Of a stretch of DNA of 64,000 nt, positions 48,295 through 59,654 are shown piece after piece. How positions within the stretch are numbered: position 1 is the first letter of the stretch; each line of letters begins with the position of its first letter. The notes under the pieces were generated by a model. That model had not been told where the DNA came from. It searched no databases and saw only the letters and a program-made list of their open reading frames with translations. The stretch is taken from contig CM076652.1 in NCBI GenBank assembly GCA_038496675.1, positions 2,588,682-2,652,681 on the forward strand, in the 5' to 3' direction. Origin of the DNA: Rachycentron canadum. Lineage: Eukaryota > Chordata > Actinopteri > Carangiformes > Rachycentridae. The position numbers and the translations under genes are program-made.

Positions 48295-49155
48295 ACCCGC
48301 CATGTTTCTACAGTAGCCCAGAACGGACAAACCTAGAACTGGCTCTAAAGACGACCTTTAGTGTTTCAACGGTACCTGAAGGCCACGTTCCTTTACACAC
48401 TTGGAAAGGGAAGAGGAAACAAAACATAACCCACAAGAACAAGACAAGTTTCCAACAACACATCTACATGTCTGTGACACTGAACAAGTCAAAGTCCAAA
48501 TGCACACGTCTGACTTTGAACAACCCGAGTCGGTCCAACAATCAGAAATCAGCTTTTAGATAAAATATTAAGGACTGAAAACAGATATTTGGGGGCGGAT
48601 GTCACAGGAGAGCAGCAAACACAAAATCACTGGTGTCTGTCATTTAATAATTCTCTAACAAGCTCGAGTGAAAGTAGCAGAGTTTTTTTCACTGAAGAAA
48701 CTCTGACTTGTCTTAGCAAGAAGCACAGGTGTAGTTAACATAGTGATGGATCCTTTCCATCCTTCCTGGGTGTGTCACGAAAACAGCAGGAACACTGTCA
48801 AGGCCCTGGCATCACACCTGAGTAATGTGCAGTCATTAGGTATGTCCTAATTTGACAAGAGAGCATATACATGTCGTTTCAGTTCTTGGTCATGTAAGAA
48901 ATTATTTAACGCTCTGGGCTCAGGTGGAGTCAGGAATTGGTCCATGTTCAACACAGAGAATATTTGACTTCACTCAGGGTTCAAAACATCATCTTTTACA
49001 CATCTAACTGCTCTCAGACACTATAGCTTTTTGGGTAGTTTATAAATGACAGCTTGAATTGTAGGATACCAGGTTTTTGAGCTTTTCTAGGAAGAACGTA
49101 AAGAGTAGAAGAACTTTGTCCATAATACCAAATCATGTGATTGGGTTAAACTGTA
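48295..49155. other. intergenic, no gene seen
   Basis: No supportable feature. Confidence 0.55.
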
Positions 49156-49159
49156 GTAA

Positions 49160-49335
49160 AACCATAGACTATCTTTGAAGTTAGGCCAATGCTGAAGAGC
49201 CTTAAACCTTCATTCTCTCTAATGACCATCAGGGGGCGACTCCACTGGTTTTAAAGAAGTCTTGGTTTGAAAAAAAAAAAGCAAGATGGCCGACAGACAG
49301 GTGGCGGGTGACGTCACAGTGGGTGGACACTTGAG
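49160..49335 (+). repeat. repeat A, copy 11 (forward, internally deleted)
   Basis: The proximal block with the CTCF-like core (49226-49240) joins directly to a distal block (tggtttgaaa, caagatggccgacag, gtgacgtcacagtgg). The middle is deleted. Confidence 0.8.
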
Positions 49336-49339
49336 TAAT

Positions 49340-52300
49340 ACTAACAATGTGATCTTTCGCTGTGAACCAGTCGTGGTATTTCTCCCATAATGCTCTATGA
49401 TGGCGACTTGCTCGAGGTTCCTGAGGATGTTTCACTGCTCGTATTTAAGTACCTACATACTTTATGTACAAATATTAAAAACATCTGTTTATTTTTCATT
49501 TGGTATAATATGTTGCGATCATATTTATTAACGATATCTAATTTATATATATGCAAGTTAAAACAAAATACTTCATACTACTTCACTTACAACATACATA
49601 GGTTCTGTGTTCGTATATATTTTTCTCATTAGTTTCTTATTTCTAATTTTCTATTCATAATAGCAACATATTGAATGTTTATATAGTTACTTAGCATAAT
49701 AAGAGTATAGAACATAACATACATATTTCTATGGGCTTGTTCCAATTAACAATAGGTTTAATTTCTACATATTTTTTTACTTCATTTATGGATAGTCAGT
49801 ATATGTACTGTACATAAACTTACATATGGGATCATCTTTATACTTAAATTCATTATTTTATATCAAGATGGAAAACGTATTAAATGACAGCTCTTGAACT
49901 AATGGCTGGAAACTCATTTATGATCCTATGGAGCTTTTGCAAAGCTGTCGTAGCATACAGTTTTTTTAATCTACAGTCAGTATATTAGCTGCAGTGGATT
50001 CAGATGGTTTCCACTGTGACTTCAGACACAGTTATTAAAATGTAATCTGTGTATAGATTAGGATAAAGACATGTTAATACCAGGTGTGAATACATGCAGA
50101 ACTCTCTGAGAATAACAGCCAGACACATTCAGACCTGGTCAGACCCACAGGGGAATCAGATCAGCCAGTTGCAAATACCTTTAAATCATGGAAATATTCA
50201 GAGCAGAAAAAAAAATCACCCAGCAAGTTGAAAGGTCACATAACTCCACATCTTTACTGGCAGCTAAAACAAATCAGAGCCCAGACAGCAGCACCACAGT
50301 CCCTGGTTTGGTGAGACGTCAGCCTTTTCTAAATAATCTGCAAATTTAGATCCAGACACAGTCGCAGCCAAGAAAACAAGGGTGCATTTTAACACATCAG
50401 ATAGTATCTGGAAACAGGTCACATGTCAAATCCAGGTGTCAAAGAGGTCAAACTGTCAGGGCAACTTGGGGTCAAAGTTCAACATACTTGTCTTAGTCAG
50501 AAAGGACTGATGCCGGGGAAAAAAAAAAGGACCCTCTAGGGGTCTTTGGAAGGAGGCCTCTTAATTGGGACACAACTCATATCCTGGGAAAAGCCCCAAA
50601 CTACAAGAGCAGGAAATCTGCTAGTTTATGACCCATCCCATCTAATATCTGATCACATGAAAACAACAAACAAAGATTTGGATTTTATGAGTTTGCTTTT
50701 AAGTTTGTCAGCATTAGTGTGTGAATGTCCTTCTGTTTGTGATTCATTCGCTGCACAGTCAGAGGAAAATAACTTCCTTCCTGATTAAATCCAACTGAAA
50801 GCCAGTTAATGTTCATGTTTTTCAACACAGGTTGATGATGTGATTCCACCAGCCAAGCCCGTTCTGCATGTGATTCATCGCTATAATGATGAAACCAGGT
50901 GGATTTCCTTCAACTCAGTACATTTCCACCTGCAGCTGACCAAGTTCAATCTCTCACTGCATTCCTTGCGTGTCCGGACAGAGGCCTCAGATGTGTCCTC
51001 ACATTGTCCTCATCCCGGAGCTTCCTCGGACAGATATCTTCCTCTGAGCAGGGAACGAGGGAGCGCGCCACTCAGCCTGAAAAACATCAGGACATCCCAG
51101 TTAAAAAAAAGCCAAAACACCTCCAGGCTGCAGATCTCTCAGCTCTGACAAGTTTCCACAAGTGTTCTGCCTGTAATCCAAGCTCCTGTTACAGCTCATT
51201 TAAAGATCAGCCATTCAGAGAGTGAAGCTTGTGTTTATAAGTAACAGGTAATAATTTCAGGACTTGCTGTGAAACCAGTTTGGACGGCGGGAAGTTGGAC
51301 CCCAAAACAGGTTAGTGCTCAGCTGAGGATGTTTCATTTTATCTTGTTTGGGTTCAGAGGTTTATTGGTGTTTTCCGAACATTCAACCCCAAAATGACTG
51401 GGGTTTTCCTGCAGCTGTGACACTGTTTAACACTGAATTTAAAATGAATTCATAGAAATCATAAAACTGTCAGGCTCAGTGGTCGTCTGTGTCCTGCCTG
51501 GAGACAAAAATACTGCAGTTACACATCAGATCCTGTGACCTCATAAAGATATTAATGTTGACACAGGGTTTAAAACTGTCGTTGTAGATCGCTGTCTTTA
51601 AACTGTCTTATACTACAAGTCCATACTGTTTGACAGGCAGCAGAGCAGGTGAATGAAGACGTGTCCATCAGTAAAGACAGTTAAAAAACGATTAGCCTGT
51701 AAAAATGCTCCAAAGTACAACTGTCTCCTAAGAGACCAAAGATTTGGCTCTGGGAGACCAGGAGCTATAATTAGACCCGAGTGTATCTGTAAAGTGTCTA
51801 GTTTCTATTTGCTCTGTGTTTTAACTGCACCTGCCTCGTGCAGGAGAGAGTCGATGTTATTGCACAACGTGATGGTGCCAAAACCAAAATCATTCCACGG
51901 AGTCTGCACAGATGTTGGCCGGCGCTGTGAAGTGCATGGTGAATAAATAATAAATGTTTCAGAGAGAAGATTTAAACCTTTAACTATGAATCTTTTTAGT
52001 GATTAATTGTCATTTCGTCTCAGGTGCTGTGTTTTGTTTTGTGTTGTCTGGCAAAATCTGCCTTTCCTCGTCTCTGCCTTATGAATATATTGATCTCAAG
52101 TAGATTAGATGATAGAAAAGCTTATATCTTATACAAATGCTGACCAATTGATATGCATTTAAATATAATAGAAAGGTAAATCGTTTTAGTGCAATAATCA
52201 GTGAAACTGACATCAGCATGTGGTCGTGTTAGTATCAACAGTGAAATGAAACATTAGTGCTGAGATTGTGAGTTAAGGGGGACAAGGGTGATGGACAAGA

Positions 52301-52695
52301 AGTGTGTACAACAGACAACAACTCCACCGGGACCATGTTGCTCTGTGTGCATTAACCACAAATACTGTTTATGGGAGTAATGTGTTACAGGCACAGTTTT
52401 TTCGGCCAGAATGATTTTTTATTAAGCAGCAGACACAATCTGAAGCAGCTGCCAATCATCTCTTTTATGCAACACAGGAAACCAATCCAAACAATTGCTA
52501 AGTCAGCTCTTCAGCATCAGGATATTAAAAACAGATAAATCTTCCCTGAAGTCAGAACATTTTTTGACTCATTCTGATCTGCTGGGCTGAAAAAAAAAAA
52601 AGAAAACTGTTGGTGCTGTGGAGAATTTAAAAACTGGAGAAAAATTTAGCCTTTTTAAAAGAAAACATTTTAATATATTTATAATTATATAATAT
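49340..52695. other. intergenic, no convincing gene; AT-rich part 49500-50000
   Basis: Overlapping open frames at 50840-51225 (102 and 108 codons) have no recognisable content. There are no clear splice-delimited exons. Confidence 0.5.
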
Positions 52696-53090
52696 NNNNN
52701 NNNNNNNNNNNNNNNNNNNNNNNNNNNNNNNNNNNNNNNNNNNNNNNNNNNNNNNNNNNNNNNNNNNNNNNNNNNNNNNNNNNNNNNNNNNNNNNNNNNN
52801 NNNNNNNNNNNNNNNNNNNNNNNNNNNNNNNNNNNNNNNNNNNNNNNNNNNNNNNNNNNNNNNNNNNNNNNNNNNNNNNNNNNNNNNNNNNNNNNNNNNN
52901 NNNNNNNNNNNNNNNNNNNNNNNNNNNNNNNNNNNNNNNNNNNNNNNNNNNNNNNNNNNNNNNNNNNNNNNNNNNNNNNNNNNNNNNNNNNNNNNNNNNN
53001 NNNNNNNNNNNNNNNNNNNNNNNNNNNNNNNNNNNNNNNNNNNNNNNNNNNNNNNNNNNNNNNNNNNNNNNNNNNNNNNNNNNNNNNNNN
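52696..53090. other. assembly gap (395 N)
   Basis: A run of N between AT-rich flanks. The 14 bases before the gap (52682-52695, taattatataatat) are identical to the 14 after it (53091-53104). Confidence 0.99.
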
Positions 53091-53640
53091 TAATTATATA
53101 ATATATTTTAATATAAAGACTTTTTTAAATAATGTAAAAAAGTGATTAAAATTTGTTTTACATGAATTTTGACTTTGACGACAAAATTAATTTGATTAAA
53201 TAAATAAACTAAAATACTTTAATCTTAAATATACAGATATGTGAAATCAATAATATAAATATAAAAACAAAGGAGCTGAAATATTAAAAAGCAAAACCAG
53301 TGAATAATAAATAGAATTAAAAACAATGATTATCTGATTTGTAATTAGTAAGTAAAAGCTTTTTTTGTTTTTTTCCGACTTGATTTAATAAAACTTGATT
53401 AATAAGTTTATTTATCCAACCAACAATATTTATTATTGACATATTCAACTTTTTTATGATACATTTTTAAAACATATGAAAAGTAAGAGTAAAGTAAGTT
53501 CATTTGTTTACTGTTGGACTCTGTATTGCTGCAAGACAGAGTGTTGTTTTTAAAATATGTTTTATATAAAAAGGTGTTTTTTCAGCGTGGACTGAGTTGT
53601 TATTGCTATGACGACGTCAGAAAACAACATTTACATTCAA
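53091..53640. other. AT-rich intergenic sequence
   Basis: Very AT-rich to about 53480. No gene seen. Confidence 0.6.
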
Positions 53641-53644
53641 AATC

Positions 53645-53732
53645 TATAAAAATACCTCACAGTCATTCTGGGAGCTGCTACCTTACCTGTTTGCTTACGC
53701 TTCAAACCTCTGCTGTTTCCTCGCTGAACCAG
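53645..53732 (+). promoter_or_regulatory. candidate TATA promoter and first exon of the spam1-like gene
   Basis: TATAAAAAT at 53645-53653 is followed about 80 bases later by a good donor (AACCAG|GTAAAC, exon end 53732). The coding exon acceptor (CTCGCAG) is at 54226, implying a 5' UTR intron of about 0.5 kb. Neither start nor splicing is proven. Confidence 0.33.
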
Positions 53733-53766
53733 GTAAACAGGTGACAGACACATCAGCACCTCTCAC

Positions 53767-53810
53767 TGTTAGCCTTATCGCTAACTGCTGTTAGCCTTAT
53801 CGCTAACTGC
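53767..53810 (+). repeat. 22-bp tandem duplication
   Basis: Two exact copies of a 22-base unit (tgttagccttatcgctaact plus gc) lie head to tail within the predicted 5' UTR intron of the spam1-like gene. Confidence 0.9.
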
Positions 53811-54245
53811 TGTTGTGAGGCAGAACTTAGCTCGAGCTAAATCGCCGTGGTAACATCCTCACAATGACAACGTTGATATGCTATGATTTTAAGCAGGTTT
53901 AACATTTACCCTGTTCGCCAACGAACTGACTCTGTCATCCAAAAAGCTACTTGCTAACAAGGCTAAAAAAAATTTCCTGTGAGTTTGAACAACTCCTCGT
54001 CACAACATGAGATTCTAATAACTGAGGTTTTAAAATCAAATATGATAAAAGTTTCTCACATTTTGTAGAGGAACAGTTCTTATGTTAACTTTGCTACTGT
54101 GCTGGACAGAATCAAAAGTATGGTCTGAGCTACAGCTCTGACATTAGGACAAACTTTAGAGCAAAGATAGATTTCAAAACAACAGGAACTCATTTTTCCA
54201 GTGTTTGCGTTTCTGTTCCCTCGCAGATCAGATTCCTGATTCAAA

Positions 54246-56483
54246 ATGGAGCGAGTCAAACGGCTTCATGACAAACACCCTCTCTCCGTCTTGATCATCA
54301 TGTTGGCCTTGCTGGGCTCCAGCCGGGCCTTACCGAGGACGGACACTCCCATCCGTCCTGATCACCCCTTCCTCTTCATGTGGAACGCCCCGACTGAGCT
54401 GTGCGACATCCACTTCGCCATGCCCCTCGACCTCTCCTACTTCCACTTCGTCAGCAGCACTCTGAAAACGGCGACCAACCAGAGCATCTCCATATTCTAC
54501 ACCGACCGCTTCGGCATCTTCCCGTATGTGGACGAAGACACGGGTGAGCTGTACGATGAGGGTTTGCCGCAGCTGATTGACCTGCAGGAGCATCACGAAC
54601 TGGCCGAGGAAGACATCGAGCACTATATTCCCGCTGACCAGCCAGGCCTTGCTGTGCTTGACTTTGAGGAATGGAGACCACAGTGGGTTAGAAACTGGGG
54701 CAGCAAAGACATCTACCGACAGATTTCCATTGAAACAGTCAAGAAGAAAAACGTGACGTTGTCCGAGGATGAGGCAGAAGACCGGGCGAAGATTGTGTTT
54801 GAACGCGCAGCCAAGAGGTACTTCCTCCGCTCCATTCGCATTGGGAAGAGGTTGAGGCCCAACAGACTCTGGGGTTACTACTTGTACCCCGACTGCTACA
54901 ACTACGACTACAACCAGGACATGAAGGGCTTCACCGGAGAGTGTCCAGACATCGAGAAGGAAAGGAACGATGAGCTGCTGTGGCTCTGGAGAGATTCCAC
55001 GGCGCTCTTTCCATCCATCTATCTGGAGCTGGTGCTCAGAGACTCCCAGCAGGCCCGGCTGTTTGTTCGCCATCGAATCCAGGAGGCGATGCGGGTGTCA
55101 ACCCTCCCCAACAGCTCCTACTCCATCCCTGTCTTCGCTTACATCCGCCCGGTTTACAAAGACAGCGTCGATGACTACATGTCAGAGGTAGAAACACCAA
55201 AATGTATGTTGATGTTAATGTTAAGGTTTTCCCCTAAAAAGATCCAGATTTAAGTGCTTTAGATAAACAAGTTCCTCCTTCTCCATCGAAGGAGACTGAA
55301 CACTGACACTTTGATACTTCAGCAAATGTATGAAACATTTCTGATATGTTGTTTACGCTCCATGTTTAACAGGTTTATGTTGTGTTATTTACGTATTCAG
55401 AAGACGGTGAACCTCATAGGAGCTTCAATTAAGAAGTTTAAAAAAAAAACAGGCTTTGTCCCATTTCAGGGGCTGCATCCTTTGCAGGATGTGGTTACAG
55501 AGGCTGTAGACAATGAAGTCCAAATTAAAGTGAGATGGTCCACTGAGGTTTATTGTTTTGCGTCATCAACCGTTTCCACACTTACCATTGTGCTGAAAGG
55601 CGCGGCTCCTGTTGCCTTGCAACTTGAACAACACCTAACAGGATATTTTGGCTGTTTCTTCTGTTGAATTTGCCTTCATATACCATGTTAAAAACAGTTT
55701 TCAATGCCAAAACCTTTGTCGGCTGCATGCGAAGGAGCCTTTGCAATGGGACTGTTCAGTCTTCAAATGCAGGATCGTGGCCCCTGAACTGAGACAGTGA
55801 ACAACTTTGGGAAATTAATGTAAAAATTTAGTAAAATTTTATTTAATTCTCTGATTAGCTGTCACTCTTTCGCAGTTTGATCTGGTCAACACCATCGGAG
55901 AAGCTGCTGCTCTCGGTGCCGCTGGTGTGATTTCTTGGGGCGACATGAACGTCACTGACAATGAGGTACGAAGTGACATCACTCTGAAGTTTAAGGTTTA
56001 AGGTTGATTCTTCTGTCAGAAACTCTGCATAACAACAACTGACTGACTCAACATCCCACAATCCTGCAGGACTCCTGCTTTGATGCTCGACGCCACCTGG
56101 AGCGGGTCATGAACCCATACATCCTGAATGTCTCCACGGCGACGAGGCTCTGCAGCCGGGCCCTGTGTCAGGGCAAAGGTCGCTGTGTGAGAAAGCACTG
56201 GGACGACGACGTCTTCCTCCACCTCGACTCGCGGCGTTACCGGATCCAGCGGCAGCACCGTGGTGGCCCGCTCGCTGTGAGCGGTGACCTTTCGCAAGAC
56301 GACATTAACTGGTTCGACCGCAGCTTTGACTGCATGTGCTACAGCGAAGAGCCGTGCAGATCTGTCCTGACGCTCAACATCATCCAAGAGGCCGTCATCA
56401 CCAGGAGTAGTCGAAGCGCTGACAGGCCACACCCCCTCCTGCTGGTGATGATACTACTCTGTCTGAAGAACGTCGTGATGTGA
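54246..56483 (+). CDS. spam1: PH-20/SPAM1-like hyaluronidase (GH56), three coding exons
   Basis: Hyaluronan-degrading endoglycosidase, the closest of the four to mammalian PH-20, which serves sperm passage through the egg coat in mammals; that role should not be assumed in fish. Coding exons are 54246-55187, 55876-55965 (90 bp) and 56070-56483, phase 0, giving 481 aa. The ATG is 19 bases after the acceptor at 54226. The signal peptide is about residues 12-28. The GH56 domain has FLFMWNAPTELC, catalytic D139/E141 in VLDFEEWRPQW (Phe where the other three have Trp), RPNRLWGYYLYPDCYN, KERNDELLWLW and ALFPSIY. PH-20 likeness shows in NVTLS, RPNxLWGYYL and VFAYIR. The EGF-like end CMCYSEEPC has PH-20 spacing. 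A short hydrophobic tail (about residues 465-478) may be a weak GPI signal. The donor after exon 1 (GTAGAA) is weak. Intron 2 is only 104 bp. The exact orthology to spam1 versus the neighbour is not settled. Confidence 0.93.
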
Positions 56484-57870
56484 ATGTAAATCACAAGCAC
56501 AAACCTGATACATGTGATACAGGATGTGCAGCTGTGGACAATTATACTGTTTGAGCTTGTGGCTGGTGTCTTTCATTTCTGACACTTATGATCTTTAATG
56601 GCCATTTTTTGGTGTTCATTTTATTTTGGGTGTCAGCTAAAATAGAATTACATGCTTCAATGTTCAAAAAAGAAGAGAGATTTTTCTTCTTCTGCACTGT
56701 CTTCACAACCTCTTCAAAGTTAAGGAGTCACCACTGCACTGCAAATCTTGCTGCTGGAAAATCTGAATGAATTTAAATCTGAACTTTTGTGCTCATAGTT
56801 ACTGAAAAATCAACTGAACGGTTAAGTTATGGATAATTTATCCAAGCTAGCGAGGTATAGCATGTAAATATTAACGCTTAAGCATTTATATCTACACTGC
56901 TTCTCACTTCAGTGATCAGGTCGGCAGTGACTGGGTTAAACATCACAGATCCACAGTGATAATGCTGTGGTGAAGAGCAGGTCTGGAGGAGGAGCTGCGT
57001 CAGTAGAAACAGAAGTAGGAGGTGCTGAATGAAAGGGATTAAGTTCGGATGTCGGTCCTTTGACGAGCCCCTGGTGACAATTGTCTGTGTGATCTGATTA
57101 TCAGTTATGTTCAAGTCACATTAGTTTTTTTTTAATCTTGATGAGCCTATGATTTATTAGAATGAATAAGTTTTATTCATCTTTTGTCGAGATTCAAGGA
57201 ACCAACAACAATTGTTACCCAACCTCAAGGCCTAAGCCCTAAACCTACAATAAATCATTGAATCATTGGCTCATTCTGGTGCTTCATTGTCTCACATATT
57301 AACCAGCTCACCATCATACACTTTAATTAGAGACAGGTTCTGTCTCAGAGCCACATTAAGTGTGAACTGATAATCATTGTGAAAATCCAGCATCTAACTG
57401 TCATGGTTTCTGAAGCAGCTCTTCAAATGTATAAAGTTTAAATCAGTGGAGGGAACCTGGTGTTACAGGGGGTGTCCAGCTCACTGGTGGGCAGCACCGA
57501 GCCAAGTGTTGATAAGGTTCAGGCTTTTCATACAAATGGTAAAATTGGGTTTGGTCCTGATGAACATTTAGAACATTTAGATGCAGAAAAGGTTTATAAC
57601 ACTGTAGGAAGAGAAAAACAATCTTTTTGATGTCAACTGGATCGACCTGTTAAAGGACCCTGGGGTGATTAAAAAGTGACTTCACACCTTCTCCCTTGCC
57701 TGAGTTTTCTCTTTCCTTCAGTGTTATAAACCAGGCCAGACTTTACTTCCTGAACTTATCAATACCTGGCTCGGTGCTGCCCACCTGCGAGCTGGACCCC
57801 CCCCCTTAAGCTGTAGTCGAAAACGCACCCGGTTCCCTCCAGTACCTGATGGAGATGCTGTACATACAGA
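56484..57870. other. 3' flank of the spam1-like gene; intergenic
   Basis: The first AATAAA is at 57249-57254, 766 bases past the stop codon, a possible but distant polyadenylation signal. No further gene seen. Confidence 0.45.
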
Positions 57871-57873
57871 CGA

Positions 57874-57887
57874 CCACTAGATGGCAG
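57874..57887 (+). promoter_or_regulatory. CTCF-like motif downstream of the cluster
   Basis: CCACTAGATGGCAG is an exact fit to the CTCF core CCASYAGRKGGC and to the following AG. It lies about 1.4 kb beyond the last hyaluronidase stop codon and has the same orientation as the motif at 4679. Confidence 0.45.
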
Positions 57888-57889
57888 AG

Positions 57890-59170
57890 CAGTCCAGCCA
57901 GAGGCGGAGAGGCTGAAGGTGGAGAGGGAGGACGACCTGAGAACCCAGAAACCATTACAGGGGTTTTGTAGAGTCTGTGAATCACTGACTTGATTTGTGT
58001 AACTTTTTTCCCACGTTGACTGTGTTGGTTGTGTCCTGAGGATCTGCTGCCATCTCTACTATCCCTCTGGAAAGTCTGAGATTTAAAAAATTATAATAAT
58101 CATCTGTTTCATTCATTTCATCAAAAGATATTTTGGTGTTTGACTTCGTAACAGCTTTGTGATCGATGGATAGAAAACAAAAAAACAAACAACACAAGTA
58201 TTTTTCCTGGGAAACAGAAGCTGATTGTGAATGTATGAACTTGGGCCTGACTTGGATAAAGAGTGGGATTAGACAGAATAAATTATCATTCATAATGTGT
58301 GGGTGTGTGAGAGGATGTGACACTTGTGGCCAATCACATTTCGCCCTCTTTAAACGCTCTCTGTCTGCTCTGGTGCAGGACAGCCCATGGCCCAGACCCT
58401 CCAGTGTGTTTCAATGAGGTGGCGCTGAAGCTGAAGCGACTGTGACGATGTGTTCAGGTGTAATCGGCGACTGGAGGATTGCGTCAGAGTTGATTGCACA
58501 TAGTTCATGTCAGTTCTGCTGCAGTTGTAGTGTGCGTCGTTGTCCTGCAGGGGGAGTCAGAGCTCTGCTCCTCCTCTGTTTTGTGATGTTGTGTTCACTG
58601 AACCACAGACACACAAATCTTTCCACACTTCGTTCACTTATTCACTCAGGTCCTGACGTCTATGTTTGAAGTTGTCGTGGTGAACCTAATCAACAACCAT
58701 AAAAACTGATTTTTCTGATTCCAACAAAACTGGCATCACCACAGTAACACAAGTGTAAGAAAAAATCTATAAAATCATTGCAGCAGCGCACAACATAAAA
58801 AAAAAAAAACATGTGGCTGCACGTTGAAGAACGCATCCGAGAGTCTGCGGCTAAGCACAGGAACACAACAGGTGAGACAATCACCTCCTATCAGGGTGTG
58901 TCCCTGCACACTAACACACTGAAACATGAATAAACAACACACACAAAGACACACACACACACACACACACGGCTGAACTGCTGAACTCCTCACACACACT
59001 GGTCTAAGACAAGAACACCGATGAGAAACAAACACTCATTAAACACACGCTGCTCATTAAAATGAGTCCGGCTCTGCTCAGTCAGACACTTTTCTCCAAA
59101 GTGATGGAGAATTTATGGACATGAGTGAAGCTTCAGTGCAGCAGAAGAACGTGGTGCAAGTATTAAGTCC
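57890..59170. other. intergenic, no gene seen; (CA)n at 58949-58970
   Basis: Short frames only, none recognised. A short CA tract is at 58949-58970. Confidence 0.55.
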
Positions 59171-59199
59171 TAAAAGTGCAGGAGATCGTAAAAGAACGA

Positions 59200-59375
59200 C
59201 CTGTATCACTTCTACTTCTGCTTCTGTTCCAATCCAGGTCTCGTGAACCAGTGGCCTTTAAGCAGATCTCAGATCTCTTATCAAAGAACAATCTCCTCCA
59301 TCCAACTCTCTCAGGCTTTAAGAGCAGCCGCTCCACTCAAACAGCCCTGTCACCCGTTTGTAATTTATCCATCGG
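59200..59375 (+). mobile_element. L2-like LINE reverse transcriptase fragment
   Basis: Translation gives SREPVAFKQISDLLSKNNLL then HPTLSGFKSSRSTQTAL, matching the fish L2-type RT block (xxFNQLSxFLSxNNLLxPxQSGFRxxHSTETAL). It is interrupted on the right by repeat A. Only this domain slice remains, so it is inactive. Confidence 0.75.
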
Positions 59376-59394
59376 CCATCTCTCGTTTGTTGCT

Positions 59395-59650
59395 GCTTTC
59401 TGGTCTATTTTCCTCTAAATGGACCATCATTTAAAAAATGAACATCATGTTGTATTGAAGACTTGAAACTAGAGACTGAGACCATAAACTCATTAGGAAA
59501 ACGTTTACTGAGCTAATAAATCAAGGGAGAAGTAGGGACATTTTCCCATAGACGTCAATACAACCTGACATTAACCAGTGGAGTTTCCCCCTCTTAGTAG
59601 GGAGGAGGGTGGATGCTGGGGGGGACTGAAGCCACTGAAGCCTCATTCAC
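59395..59650 (-). repeat. repeat A, copy 12 (reverse, partial)
   Basis: Runs from tttctggtctattttcctct through gagactgagaccataaactc and cattttcccatagacg to gactgaagccactgaag. The CTCF-like core is destroyed. It abuts the LINE fragment at 59200-59375. Confidence 0.8.
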
Positions 59651-59654
59651 ATCT

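Noticed and set aside
50840..51225. Two overlapping open frames of 102 and 108 codons
   Set aside because: No recognisable domain and no exon signals; overlap in two frames suggests chance.
59176..59418. 80-codon frame as a small gene
   Set aside because: Its content is an L2-type reverse transcriptase fragment running into repeat A.
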